Shown here in pieces: positions 22,960-35,265 of a DNA stretch of 64,000 nucleotides (positions are counted from its first letter, which is position 1; every line of letters begins with the position of its first letter). The position numbers and the translations under genes are program-made. The DNA is from Polytrichum commune. Lineage: Eukaryota; Streptophyta; Polytrichopsida; Polytrichales; Polytrichaceae. The stretch covers positions 14,322,001-14,386,000 of the forward strand of contig OX485806.1 in NCBI GenBank assembly GCA_950295325.1, in the 5' to 3' direction. The notes under the pieces are model-generated. The model was given only the letters and a program-made list of their open reading frames with translations, did not search any database and was not told the origin of the DNA.

Positions 22960-24270
22960 GCTTGCATACTCATAATTTCTTTGGCAATATCTGGGCTACA
23001 CACGGTGGTTGCTCCTAAGTCGACCCCTGGCATCTGGATGATTGAGATCCACAGGTTTTTTCCCAGTTTGAGGCCATTCAAGTTTCATGGTAACCAGGAT
23101 GAATGGGCACATCAGCGAGATAATCTACTTGTCACAAGGAAGTTTGATATTTGTGTGACCAGTTTTGAAATGGCTGTTAAGGAGAGAACTGCACTTTTGA
23201 AAGTTCAGCTGCTTTTACCTCATATCAAGGACAAGTCATCCATTCTTGCCAAAACCATGAGGTTATTCTCCACCAACTCTTGGTTCCTAATCACAGGAAC
23301 TCCGCTCCAGAGTAATCTTCATTAGCCGTGGGCTCTATGGAACTTTCTTCTTCCAAAGATTTTAAGCTCAACAGAAGCTTTTGATGAGTGGTCCCAGATT
23401 TCCGGTGACAATGATCAACATGAAGTTGTCCAACAACTGCACAAGGTCCTGAGGCCGTGCTTGCTTCAACATCTGAAGTCAGATGATAAGATGGGTTTGC
23501 CACCCAAAAAAGAAACCATTTTGAAGGTGGGTATGTCACAATCTCAAAGGCAGTACTACCAAGCGCTCTTGCAGAAGGACATGGATGTTGTTGACACAGG
23601 GGGAGAACAGAAGAGGCTCCTCAACGTTGCCTTGCAATTGTAGAGTTGTGACCATCCTTATCATTTCCAAAGTATTGAACCAGGGCAACAACTACACAAC
23701 TGGTGAGCATCAGGTTCAAACATGGTGGGAAAGATGGTCCTTCTGGACAAACTGCTACCCAAGCTGAAGCAACGACAATCCAAGTTCTGATTTTCTCCCA
23801 TATGACCCGGCTGTTCGACATCTTTGAGGATTACTGCCAGTATAGATTGTACCAGTGTTGTCACATTGATGGTGACACTAGAGGTGAAGATTGGGAAGTA
23901 TTGATTAGTTCAATGCACCCAACAGCGAGAAGTTGCATTTCCTTCTATCTACAGGTGCTGGAGGTTTGAGCATCAATCTAGCTACAGTTCAACATTGTCA
24001 TTCCTTATGACAATGATTGGAATCCGCAAGTCGATTTTCAGGCCTAGGATCGTTCTCGTTGTATTGGTCAAAAGAAAGAAGTCCAAGTGTGCAAAGTCCA
24101 CACTGAGTTCACAATTGAGAAGGTGCTTGAGCAGGCCTACAAGAAGTCAGCATTGGATGCTCGTCATTCAGCAAGGTCGTTTCGCCGAGCAGAAAGCAAT
24201 GAACAAAGTTGGTGTAGATGGTCCATTATGGTCCGTCATAGTAATGCTGTAACAAGGGCACCAGCTTTGG
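22960..24270 (+). pseudogene. Intronless ISWI-type SNF2 chromatin-remodelling ATPase pseudogene
   Basis: Successive reading-frame pieces match the ATPase core of plant ISWI (CHR11/CHR17-like): VVAPKSTPGIWM, KFDICVTSFEMA, KTMRLFSTNSWFLITGTPLQ (motif III region), EVVQQLHKVLRPCLL, KGLPPKKETILKVGMSQ-like and LLQKDMDVVDTGGEQKRLLN, then [14 protein letters not shown], a SQMTRL-like block, GGLSINLA-like and LAEQKAMNK. The Walker A region is absent and the DEAH box of motif II is replaced (LLPHIKDKSS between the flanking blocks). In-frame stops (first just after GTPLQSNLH, ~23323) and several frameshifts break it. The blocks follow each other without intron-sized gaps, suggesting a processed copy, though no poly-A tail or target duplication was confirmed. 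It is not functional. Confidence 0.85.
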
Positions 24271-24975
24271 CCAGTGAGGGTTTCCACTTGCTCAAAGAGG
24301 CAGTGTACGAAGTGTCTCTACTTGCCAAGGGAAACACGATCAAGGACCAACTCATACTCGTTAGGATAAAGTTTAGACAAGGTTCATTTCTCTACTGTAG
24401 TTTGTATCCAGTCAGATATGGGTTAGATACTTATAAATCAACAATATCATCACTGGAATGTAATATCTGGGTGGTGTGTCATTGACACTACACCACATAC
24501 GCCAAAAAAATGCCCACTCATGTGCCAGAACAAACTACTACAATTTGTATAAAGGCAACTAAATACATATATTACATAAGAGTGAATAGTGTTACAATTG
24601 CAGAAACATCAGCAGCTACCCACTTACAGTATGTGTTTTCAGCTTCTAACCTTACCTAGATGCAGGCCTGAAGATTAATATAAGAACAAACAAACAAAAC
24701 CCATTCCAAGTAAAAGTGAAGATTCATTCATATCAATGTTCACCTGCCATCAATAGGTCATCCTAGACGATGATGCAGTGAAATCAAAAAACATCTACAT
24801 TGCCTGTTTCAACCACTAAAGCAATACTGTCAAAAAGCACGACGACTACATAATTGCTTTGAGCTGCACAAAGAGTAGCACCTGTAAATGGGCATCCACA
24901 ACAGAGCTTGTCCAAATATATATCCCTGTTGGCTCAACTTCGTTACCTGTGTTAGGCACTTCTGGACAGAATGCA
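24271..24975 (-). other. 3'UTR and downstream spacer of the RS2Z gene
   Basis: On the minus strand this follows the RS2Z stop codon. No coding region. AT-rich stretches at 24590-24500 could hold polyadenylation signals, but the site cannot be fixed. Confidence 0.4.
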
Positions 24976-27900
24976 CTAATCATCTTCTGGTGTAGGGCTT
25001 CTTTCAGTTACAACTGGAGGAGAGCTCTCTTTCACAGGACTATCCTTCTCCAATTCGTTTGCAGGACTTCGGCTCATGCTTCGACTTGGTTCCCTTCTAG
25101 CTTCCCGAGGTGCAGGGCTGCGCTCAGCACGGTGAGAATCTGGGCTCCGACTACGCAGAACAGGGCTTCGGCTCACACTCCTTCCATTCCCAATAGGACT
25201 AGGAGAGATACTGCGTTTATCCTTTGGTAGAGGAGTGAGGCTCCTGCTCTTGCTGTGCACAGATTTTTTTGAATCACCCTTCACTGGGCTGCGACCTCTC
25301 CTTGGGGGGGATCGGCTACACAAACAGACATGTGATGTCAGTCTCCAACACGTTCTAGTGCAGCTTGCAATGTCAAACAGCTCAATAATTCACTACCATT
25401 GAATGGTGGAACCTGACAGACATCCACACTTAACACATCATCATCTACAATGGAATTTTAGTGGGTATACCTGAAGCTGCGGCTTCGACTGCGAGAGAAG
25501 CTCTTGCGAGATTTTCCATGTCCTCGAGGAGACCGTGACCGTGACCGCGAAGGACTGCACCAGCCAGCATTCACCCACTAAGCTAAACATATAGTATGAA
25601 AATGTCCAAGCCTGAACAAATCAGCTATTCTTTATGATCTTGAAGAACAATTGCACCAGTTACCACAATCACATTATGAGATAATGTAAGGTGCAATAAC
25701 TCACCTGCTATTAGGTCTTGGGCTGTTTCGGCAATTACGCTCAATGTGGCCTCGCTGTCCACATCGATAGCACTTGTCCCTCCAATCACCTGCTTTGCAA
25801 TCTCTAGCCCAATGGCCATCATTACCACAATTGTAACAACGACCAGTCCCGGGAGGTGGCCCTCTACCAAGATATTCACGGGCCCCACCTGGACCTCGAG
25901 GTCCCTGATCCATCATACGCTACAATAAAGATCAGTGAAGAAGCTTAGTAATGTGTTAGATTCAGACAAGGACAAAATTCAAACACCTGACAGCACAACT
26001 TCAATTACAACAACCACATTCTCAGTCACCTCATTGTAAACTAAACACTGTGATGTACACAATGTTGTAAAACATCCATGATAACAACATTATCTTGATT
26101 CCTAATGCATGGTCACATGCTGCACTATATGTCTTTGGCATCAGGGAATACAGACAGCCTGAAGTACATGCCTATACTCACCCTCCTTGCAAACTCCACA
26201 ATAAGCCTATTGCCATCGAAGTCTTTGCCATTTACATAATGTCTGGCATCATCAGCATCCCGGGCATCAATAAATTCCTGCAGTATGCATTGAAACCAGC
26301 AGTTGAGAAAGTTCTCAATGGCAAGACGGAAATCAAAAGAAACAACGTGAGTGATGAAACCCAGACCTGCCAACTTGCTTTTCCATATCCAACTCCCAAC
26401 CATGCAAGCCCAAAAGCTACATGCAAATGCATCCAACTACTGCAAACCCGCCAACCTTCATATTTCAAATAATCCTGTAAATATTTGCAAAACATTTCTA
26501 TAGAAGAACAAGCTAATGATCATTTGCAGCATGTGAAAACTTTAGGTAGCCACCACCACATTATTCTGATGCAATCTTGGAAGCTTGCAGACAACACACA
26601 GCTGTTAATAAGCACTGCAGTAGCTGCAGCATAGCTTTTAGACATAACTAGACAACAATCAACAAGCATGGAGGACACTGCAAAAAAAAAATTAGACTAG
26701 AAGCATGCCCATCAGTTTATAGAGCACATATATACAACAATCTGTTTCACTTCAATAAATTTCATAGTCATGACGAAGGTAAGAATACGTACAACAAAGG
26801 CAAAGTCGTGCTTCACATCCACGTCTCGAACTCTGCGGAAAGTGGCGCCAAAAAAGAGCAGCGCACCACGTCAAGAGCATTGCACGAGATATGTGTCAAG
26901 AGGAATCACACACCATTTTTACTTCCACCCTCTGTCATTCCATGAACGTACGTGTACGTACGGCCACTCATACATACAAGGAAGATGCACGCCTACGATG
27001 CGCCTTTCTGCCTCCCCAATTACCTTCGCAAGCTTAGGCCACCAGTGCCACCAAAGACCTCTCACCAAAAACCTCCAGGCCATGAGAGAGCCCACCAACC
27101 TTCAACAACATCATGCAAGTAATCATAGCTTAGCCCTACCCATGTCAAGACCTTTGACTGGCTGGCAGAGGCTCACTCTCTCACCAACCAGAAGTGACAA
27201 CTGGTCCCTCCCTGCGCAAGCGAGGATTGTCCAATTCCCCATTCTGTAAAGATCCCGTCGGTAGATCTTGGCTTTAGGATGAAGGTGGCTTTGCAATAGA
27301 ACTTTTACATACCAGACGTTCCAGTGATCTCTTTCCAGATCAACTAGTGTGAGGATCTTGGGCAGTGAATAGATACTTCAAATGCTCTGCAACATCAGTA
27401 ACTTTTCTAACTTGCAGTATATCCAATGTTCTCCACATCTCATATGTACACATCCCTTCTCCCATCGAGAGACGAGTGTAAATATGACGTCAAGGTTCTT
27501 ATAACGCTCACATACAATATACTCAAACTCTGGTTAGAAGTATAGCTTCTGGAACTCAGCGCTGGTTGTTTCGAATGACAGAAGGTACAAATACTTGGAA
27601 CGGGAAGTTGCACATGATACAAGGAAGGTGAATAGGGCTCAACTCCTCATCTACAACCATACGCCTGAAGTCCATGAAGAAAATTCCTTTTACCCACTGC
27701 CGCAAAGATCCAATCACAACAACCAAAATCACAACCAATGATACTTTTTAAAACTTAAGGATCTTGATGTACATGGAGGTTTGGCAGCATCACAGGTCAG
27801 ATTTCTACAATTCTGGTGCCAAGAAGACAGCTCCATAAGCTCACTAACAGCTCTCTAGGATATGTTACAAACATGTCCTTCCCATCCTTACGTACGGTAC

Positions 27901-28338
27901 TGACATGATCGAAACATCTCCAAACTTATTTGATATTCTGGAGGAGGATAATGTTTACGTATACTTGTAACCAGCTTATACCAATCACCTACAGCATCAG
28001 TACAAGTCAACATACTGGGGGCTACATAACATCCTCAAGAAGCCTTTATGATTTAGAAACACAGATGAACACATTCCCAGCAACCAGCAGAGTATCGGAA
28101 AAAGGCGAGTTCAGAATTGAGTAGTCTCATACCTTCCATACTTCGCAAACAGATCTTCCAAGTCTCTGCTTCTTGTCCTGGTGGACAGACGCCCAACATA
28201 GAGACGGGTAGCACCTGCATCAGGCCCCCCATCACCTCCTCTGCCACCACCGCCACCACCTCCTCTGTAGCCACCTCCTCCACCACCACCTCTATCATCA
28301 CGCCTGTCCCCTCTGTCTCTGTCATCATATCGAGGCAT
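24976..28338 (-). CDS. RS2Z-type SR splicing factor (RRM, two CCHC knuckles, RS domain)
   Basis: Seven coding exons join in frame: 28338-28133, 26832-26793, 26277-26182, 25919-25705, 25554-25471, 25315-24976 account for all 326 codons plus stop (six pieces; a seventh, non-coding exon lies upstream). All introns are GT-AG. The protein starts [15 protein letters not shown], then a Gly-rich stretch (17-38), an RRM (about 44-114; RNP2 LYVGRL, RNP1-like HDFAFVEF), two zinc knuckles [14 protein letters not shown] (142-155) and [14 protein letters not shown] (164-177), an RS region (~187-225) and an SP-rich acidic tail ending RSPTPEDD. This order defines the plant-specific RS2Z group of SR proteins, nuclear regulators of pre-mRNA splicing. 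The ~1.3-kb intron 28132-26833 splits the RRM at YGR/VRD, the position of the long, alternatively spliced intron known from RS and RS2Z genes, where the protein can regulate its own mRNA. Confidence 0.93.
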
Positions 28339-28366
28339 ATTGTAGAATTTGATGCAGGCTTCAAAT

Positions 28367-30420
28367 GCTGCCATGCCACAAAAACAGACAAAAATCAGGA
28401 ATCACAATCATAACATCCCCATGTGACATAGCCTTCTCTTGCATAAAGACCACATGTGATCAGTCACAAAGTCTTCAATTACAACTGCAACGTCTCTGCT
28501 CCATTCACAATTCTAAGCTCCGACAGTATTCCAAATGTAATAAACACACAATTAAAGTCAATCGAAACAACCTTACACACTTGTAGAGAGACAACAATTG
28601 AAACAACAATTGGGCACACCAGAATCCTGACTTGAATCAAGTGATATAGAAAATGGACTTTCAAATATTAGGAAAGTTTATACCATTTCCATTTCAGATA
28701 TTAAGAGACATAAGTCAAGGCTATATCCCTTTTTCGAAGGCACATGTGACTGGCCAAGATCCTTCAAGTATATGACTACTGTAATCTTGATTTGAACAGC
28801 CACAAAGATGAGACAGTGGGGTGCAGAAACCCTAAATTGTACGTCTATATTGGTACTAAAGACACGGTTCTGCTGGCGTCACCCATTTTAATAAGACCCC
28901 GAATGGCACCTGACTCCACTTGATCAACATATATAAGACAACGTTGCCATTATTTACTAGGAATAAATTGAAGGGGTATAACCATAATGCAGCTTCAGTC
29001 ACAAAACTGCCCCAAAAATCAGAATTGAGATATTCAAGACACTGACCCCGAAGGTATACTAAAAAAGATAGGAGTCACTCGTACTGGATGTGAATTTTCT
29101 AGGTGCAGACTTACAAATTCGGCAATAAAAGGTAAGCAGGTAAGAAACCAATGAGTACACTACGGACTCAACAGGGAACAGGCACATCAAAGCATGAGTA
29201 GCTAGCAAAGCAAAAAACTGCGAAATAAGACCAGGAACCGATAACAAACAAAATCGATGGTATGAAGTAAATTGCCTAATTTTACCAAACTAGTCCAACT
29301 TTTCATCATTTCAAGATTAACAGTAAATGTTGTACAAGCTGTACTCAATAGCCTCAGCCTCTTTAGAAAGAAAATGCAGGCCGTAGAACCCTACAATGTG
29401 CTTCATAGCAAAAGACATCGTACTGCTTTGAAACTGTGAAGACAACCCACAGGCAATGAACATCCATCATCCATGCTCTAAATCAACAAAAATATCCAAC
29501 GAAAATATGCACACCGACGATGACCAAGACAGACATTTGTAGGAAGTCTCTCCTAAAGAAATCTACAAAACGATTCGTCTCCAGTCCTAAGACCAGCAAA
29601 GAACACCTTACACCTATTCCACAGAATTACCATATGTTCACACATGCCAGTTCTTCTCAAATGTCGATAAGTTAATTTCTTAAGTGACAGGCGGAGTTCT
29701 TAGCAATCCGCGACATCAATAGAAAGACCTCAAAGAAGCAATTGCTCCCACATTACCTAACATGGATACATACAGCATGTCGAATGCCCATCCTTCACAT
29801 CCCACAACCCAAACTCCGTGCGGCAAACCTTTGCCTCAAGGAGAAAACTTGTCCCGTCAAATCCTAAATCATCAAACCACAGCAGACATCCATCTACATA
29901 AAACCTTACAAACGAGCTACATCCACAAACAATCACTCACCTTCAACCCGACAGAAATCGAAAAAGCAAAGCGCAATGACATGAACTTACAACATCAAAA
30001 CAACGGACAGCCAGCCAAGTCAAACAAACCGAACCGACAGTTTGTGGACACGAAACCCTAGCAGGGTTTGTATGCCGAAATCCAGACCTATAAGAAACAC
30101 TTTTCGAAGTTCTTTGCATCAATCGGAAACAAACAGAGAGGGTTAGAAAACATACCGTGCGGCGAGCGGAACTTAGGCGCCGAGAACCGGAGCTGCTGGG
30201 GCGGTAGAATGATTGACCAAGGGGGAAAGGGCAGCCGCCATAGCCACCGCTGTAGAGGGGGAAGAGGAAAAAAAGCTTCCGAACAAGGAACCGACCTTGC
30301 AATCTTAGCCGTCGATCTTAAATATCTACGGCCGTATTCGACGCTACGTTGATCTCCGGAACGACCGCATGAAATCAAGAGTTTTTGTAGATTTCACGGC
30401 CGGTTATCTTCAAGATTAGG
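28367..30420 (-). other. 5'UTR intron and first non-coding exon of the RS2Z gene
   Basis: An acceptor TGGCATGG-CAG ends at 28368, 29 bases before the start codon. A matching donor (GCACG|GTATG) lies at 30156/30155, downstream of a GC-rich segment (30157-30420) that looks like the first exon and promoter. This implies a ~1.8-kb 5'UTR intron. The alternative ATG at 28374, in frame ([12 protein letters not shown] before MPRY), would need the intron retained and is less likely. The transcription start was not located; no TATA box is obvious. Confidence 0.6.
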
Positions 30421-30696
30421 ACAGACGAGCGCTGTTCTTGGGCCCCACCACTGCCACTTGCACTTCCAGCTACGTAGTCAGCAGCTTCATTATTGACACT
30501 ACATTTCCTTCCTCCTTTTTTAATTTATATTATGTATATTTATGTTGTATTCTATATTATTATATCATATTATATGTGACCTACCTATTGGTGTACACTA
30601 GTCGAAAAAGTCCTCGTGGGACTAACGTTTGGAGAGAAGAAAAAACAAACTTTTGTTGTTGATAACTTCATGAGTCTTTTGTCATCTTTTGAGGAA
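30421..30696. other. Intergenic upstream of RS2Z
   Basis: AT-rich (TATTATATCATATTATATG) with no gene seen. Confidence 0.4.
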
Positions 30697-30952
30697 GCAC
30701 TAGAAGAAAACTTGTTCATTAGAACCATCCGTTGCAACTTCGCCATTGTGGTTCATGGTGAGAAGATTCATAAATAAACCACAATGGTTGTCAACCGGAG
30801 GTTTTTGATTGTGGTTTTGGACACTGGGTCACCAAACCCTTTTAGTTGACAACCAAGATGATTTATTTATGCATCTGCTCTTCATGAATCGCAATGGTCA
30901 AATCATAACGGATGGTTGCAATGGACATGTTCTCTTCTACTAAAGTCTACAT
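30697..30952. mobile_element. MITE-like inverted repeat, ~110-bp arms
   Basis: Left arm includes TAGAAGAAAACTTG, CAACCATCCGTT-like, GATTCATAAATAAA and TGGTTGTCAAC; the right arm (30840-30952) carries the complements GTTGACAACCAAGATG, ATTTATTTATGCATC, AACGGATGGTTG and GTTCTCTTCTACTA. Together they form an imperfect hairpin of about 255 bp with a short loop. Target duplication not resolved. Confidence 0.65.
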
Positions 30953-30974
30953 ACATCATTGTTCAAAAAGATTT

Positions 30975-31165
30975 TTGGACATAATCGATCAAAATCCTTT
31001 TGTTTCCAAGTCCAACCGGTTACATGTTGATATCTTTCGGTTTTTCTTTATTAAATTATTGGGTATATTCAATGAATTCATCTAAAATGACTGGTCGTTT
31101 TTATGAAGTCTTGAACTTCAACGGGTTATTTCCTCAAACTTAATTGGTTCACCTATAACTAGCAA
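30975..31165 (+). repeat. Copy B of the dispersed repeat family
   Basis: Aligns with the reverse complement of 13560-13790 (shared TTTTTGGACATAATCGATC, AAGTCCAACCGGTTACATGT). It directly follows the inverted repeat at 30697-30952, so both may belong to one larger element. Confidence 0.6.
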
Positions 31166-33367
31166 GCTAAAAAAATAGACTCATGTATTATACTAAGATT
31201 TTCAATGTATTGCACTAAATGTCTCCACAAAATAAAAACATTTAATTAAATAATAATTTATTATATATAGATTCCAGTTTCACTTCCAAATGAGAAAGTC
31301 ATTGAACATTTTTTCATCCATAGCATGCAAGGCAATACTTGCATCAGGCAAATAAAGACAAGAGCACAATAACTTAGCCACAATCCAAAGAGTAAAACTC
31401 AAGGGAGCCCATGAGCACTCCAAGAGCCTCCAATTTGTAAAAACTTAGAATCCTAGAGAATGCCGACATGTGAGCGTGAGCAGTAACTTGTGAATGGTGA
31501 ATGGTAACTTGTGAGTGGTGAGGGAAGCAAACATTTGGAGATACACCCACGAGTATCCTGTAACCAATATATGTTGGCATAAATAATAACATCTTTGTAT
31601 ATAATAATATGAGTGGGGAGTTTACATAAAGTGTAATCAACCTAATGAATACCTTACTTTACTTTTAATATCAACAACCACAAGCTTTACATGAGGGTTT
31701 GGAAATTATTTTTAATATTATCATTTCTTTAAAAAAAAGAATGCAAGCACATTCCAAGTATTGAGCATGCTCTAGGCTATACATATAGAATTCATGTAGA
31801 TTTGATGGATGAATTGATGGAGGTTATAACAAAAAGTTAGAAAATTAGAAGTTGAAGTTTTTGGACATGGATGGAGGTATAACAAAAAGTCACTCACATA
31901 TATCAATGTCCACAAAATAATGAGCACATTCAATGTACAACCATGCATATAAGTTATGTAACTACCCCTATTGTCTTCTATTTTCTCCCCCTCTTTGTCA
32001 CTAGCATGTTCAATACAATCCTCTGCCTTGGCAAGATGTGATAATCATAACCCAATGAATTATTGTGTTGTGTCGGTGTTGAGGTTGCAACCACCACCTT
32101 TGTGGTTGCCTTTGGATGTAATGGGAGAATTACGCAACTAGAAGGGCACACCACATTTTTCATTTTCATAAAAAGAAAAACTCAAAACAATTAGCACTCA
32201 TTATTGGAAAATAGAATGTTGAATGACTTCAAAATCAAACAAATGGCAAACTTATGTGCTCCATCAAGACTTTGTGAGAACTTTATGAATATGTCCTTCA
32301 TCATCATTGAGGAAGATCATCTTCGCCATTCAGCCGCCACCATGAGGTGAGGGTGTATTATTGAATGATGATGCCAAGGTGACATCAAATATGGCAAAGA
32401 CTCTCTCGAATGCAATGAAGTAGCATTCCTGTACTAGAAAGCATGAAAAGATCTCGGCGCAATCCACATAGACATAGAGATTATATATAGTGTTTGAAAA
32501 TTATAGTTACATTTTAAAAATATTCACATGTAGATGCACAAGCATCAATAATTGATCATGGTTCAGTCAACACCTATATCAAAATTTATGAAGACTTTGG
32601 ATTTTTTTATCTTCCACCTCTCCATGACACATGTACTTTCATGATTTGGGTTTATGCGATAGTGTGACGAAGAAGGTTGGTAGCTCAACTTGGATTTTAT
32701 ATGTTACCCTTGTTAGCTAGCATTTATAGTCTACGCTACCCCACTTCCTATACCTTACTACTAACATGTTAACAGTGGCACTATCCTTGAAGGTTGCACC
32801 GCTACTCTCCACCCCTTAATATTGGTCAAGATTCATGGATGTACTACCTTACAATTTTACCTACCTATAACCATATAATTAAATTAATGTAGTAGCGCTA
32901 CTTCATTTCAACAGGGTGTAGGGTGTGAAGGTATTGCCCTGTAATTTCTACATTTGTATCTTAAAGCGATTATTCAAATATGGAATCATATATCTTTAAG
33001 GTGATTAGAACTTTGTTGCAAAGGCCTCCTTATTCTTCATCGATAAACAAAAGCTTCAAAGCAAATTTTGCTTACAAAGTGGGTTGAGAACATTTGAACG
33101 TGGCAAGGAGTACAATAACCTTAAGAATGTGCATTTACCTCAAGATTAGTATATCCAACCTAAAATTTTGTTGCAATTCATCAAACCTACAATGGGTGGC
33201 TTAAACTCAAGGCCTTAGATCGCAAAAGGTTGAAATAGTGCTCTATTAGGTGATATGCCTAGCACTTATAGGTGATATTGTGATATAACTAGATTAGGAA
33301 ATTTAAGGTTTGATTATGCAAGAAATAAAGACTAACCATATTGTCTTGTACTTAGCAAATGGTGTTT
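31166..33367. other. Intergenic, no gene recognised
   Basis: AT-rich with a short repeated GGTAACTTGTGA motif near 31485-31515. No coding region, RNA gene or clear element was found. Confidence 0.4.
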
Positions 33368-33826
33368 AGAGTTAGATAATTCCAAAAAATGAATTAGGTC
33401 AGACAACCCATGAAAGAATTGTGCACAAGGAGTTAGACAGTCCCGGTCAAAGACCTTTGCATTGGAGTTAGACAACTCCAATTGGAAGTTAAAGACCTCC
33501 CTTTGGAAGATATTTGTGTTGAAGTTTCCAACTAGAAAATATGAATCGGAGTTGAACAACTCCCAGTGGATGGATGTAATTCATTCAAGCTAGACAACTC
33601 TCGATGAATGCATGATAGTTGGAATGAGACAATTCCAACTACAAGAATGAAAGAATGAATCTAATTGGAGTTGGGCAATTCCAACTAGAAGTTTAGATGA
33701 ATGAATCAAGTTGGAATTAGATAGTTCCAATTAGAAGAGTAAATGAATGGATGAAGTCGGAATTAGACAATTCCAACTAGAAAAATAGATGAATGCATCA
33801 AGTTGGAATTAGATAGTTCCAAATAG
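33368..33826. repeat. 46-bp minisatellite of hairpin units
   Basis: The last five units are regular: AGTTGGAAT(G/T)AGACAATTCC and AACT start at 33617, 33663, 33709, 33755 and 33801, exactly 46 bp apart. Each has 10-bp arms AGTTGGAATT / AATTCCAACT around a 4-base loop, joined by linkers such as AGAAGTTTAGATGAATGAATC. Units become degenerate towards 33368 (GGAGTTAGACAACTCC). Confidence 0.85.
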
Positions 33827-35265
33827 TGTGTAATCCAACTTTTTGGATAATTTAGCTCAAATTTTAAACTTTGATGATTTTTGAGCTCAAATCTTCATTT
33901 TGGTTCTTGAATTAGTGATGAATACTTTCAATTAGTACTTACCAAGTCCAACGAGGGTTAGTAGTTACTAAAGAAAAACATTTTGACTATTGGCCAAGTG
34001 GTTTGATGAAATTGCAATAGACATGTGGGTAATCAAAAGCAACTTTTGAGTTTGGCTATGGACACATGCACCTCTTGATATTTGAGCTCCTGCTTCCCTC
34101 ATCTCTACATAATTTTTTAGGCCATAGTCAAAGGCAATAAGGATCACTCAATATTTGAAATGAAAACACTCGATTAATTTACATGATTGAACCATAATCA
34201 AGGAGATTGATAAGTTCTCTTCATAAGAAAAGAGGAGCCTAATGAGGGCCATAAGCAGAGGAAATGTCGCAAATGGAGTGTGAAGGCCCAAAGCTACAAC
34301 TTGGCTATGGTTTTTGGGAACTCAAAGAGACGTAGCAAGTGTGTTAACCAGTGGCCATGTCATGAGGATAAGAGGAAGTGCCATAGGTCATGCAATGCTT
34401 GGTCACAATGTTTGATTGTCAAATAACCTTACCATTGTCTTTGCACTCTTCTTAAATACCACAATAATGAGAAATTGTACTTATGCAAAGGCATATCACA
34501 AAGCTAATTGAATCCTAAAAATACCAATGAGGATCATGAGTTATATCCACTAAAAGAACGTCATAAAAGTGATAATGGAGATCAAAAATGTATTATTGCC
34601 AAATTTAAATACTCAAGTGTTCACATGAATTGAAACCAAAATCATTTGAATTGAGGAATGAACTATGACATAGGCATATAAACTAATTTGTCTTCCCCAA
34701 TAGTTTTGGAAACTTACATGATGTTGCCCTTCAGTTGGTTTAGGTAAGCACGATTGTCCCACATACTCGTTAAACAAAAGATAAATCAATAAACGCAATC
34801 AACCCGTAGGCTTTGTCCCACAATATTTCTTGATCCACTAAAGTATGAAATAATTAAGGAGAGATTATTGTTCAAATCAAGGTGCCTTTGGCCCTCAATA
34901 CATGTGGTCATTGGTTACACATAAAGACTATTGATGAGTTGTGACTCCTTGTATTAAAAATCCACGGTATAGCAAGTCGTTACTACTGGACTATGGCTCG
35001 CTTTAAGGGAGAGACCGCGCAATTACATGTATTGCATTGAATGACCCTCATAATCCACTCCTTAATCTCATAATTTTCTAAGATTCATATGAAACAAAGT
35101 CTTACCTAGATTTGGTACCCAAATCTCATTATAAAGTTGTTGTGATCTATCAATTAACCTAATGTAGTCTAATCTCGTTAATACAACACTCATTTATACC
35201 ACACCCTCGATATTATGACACATTTTTGTGCAACCAAACTTATGCCCCCTTCCCACCTGACTTTA
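33827..35265. other. Intergenic, no gene recognised
   Basis: AT-rich; no supported feature. Confidence 0.4.

Noticed and set aside
26095-27249. Plus-strand open frames of 125 and 159 aa
   Set aside because: They are antisense to RS2Z exons and introns and have no recognisable domain.
28336-28374. Upstream in-frame ATG giving [12 protein letters not shown] before MPRYDD
   Set aside because: It lies at the acceptor side of the predicted 5'UTR intron; RS2Z proteins begin MPRYDD-like, so the downstream ATG was chosen.
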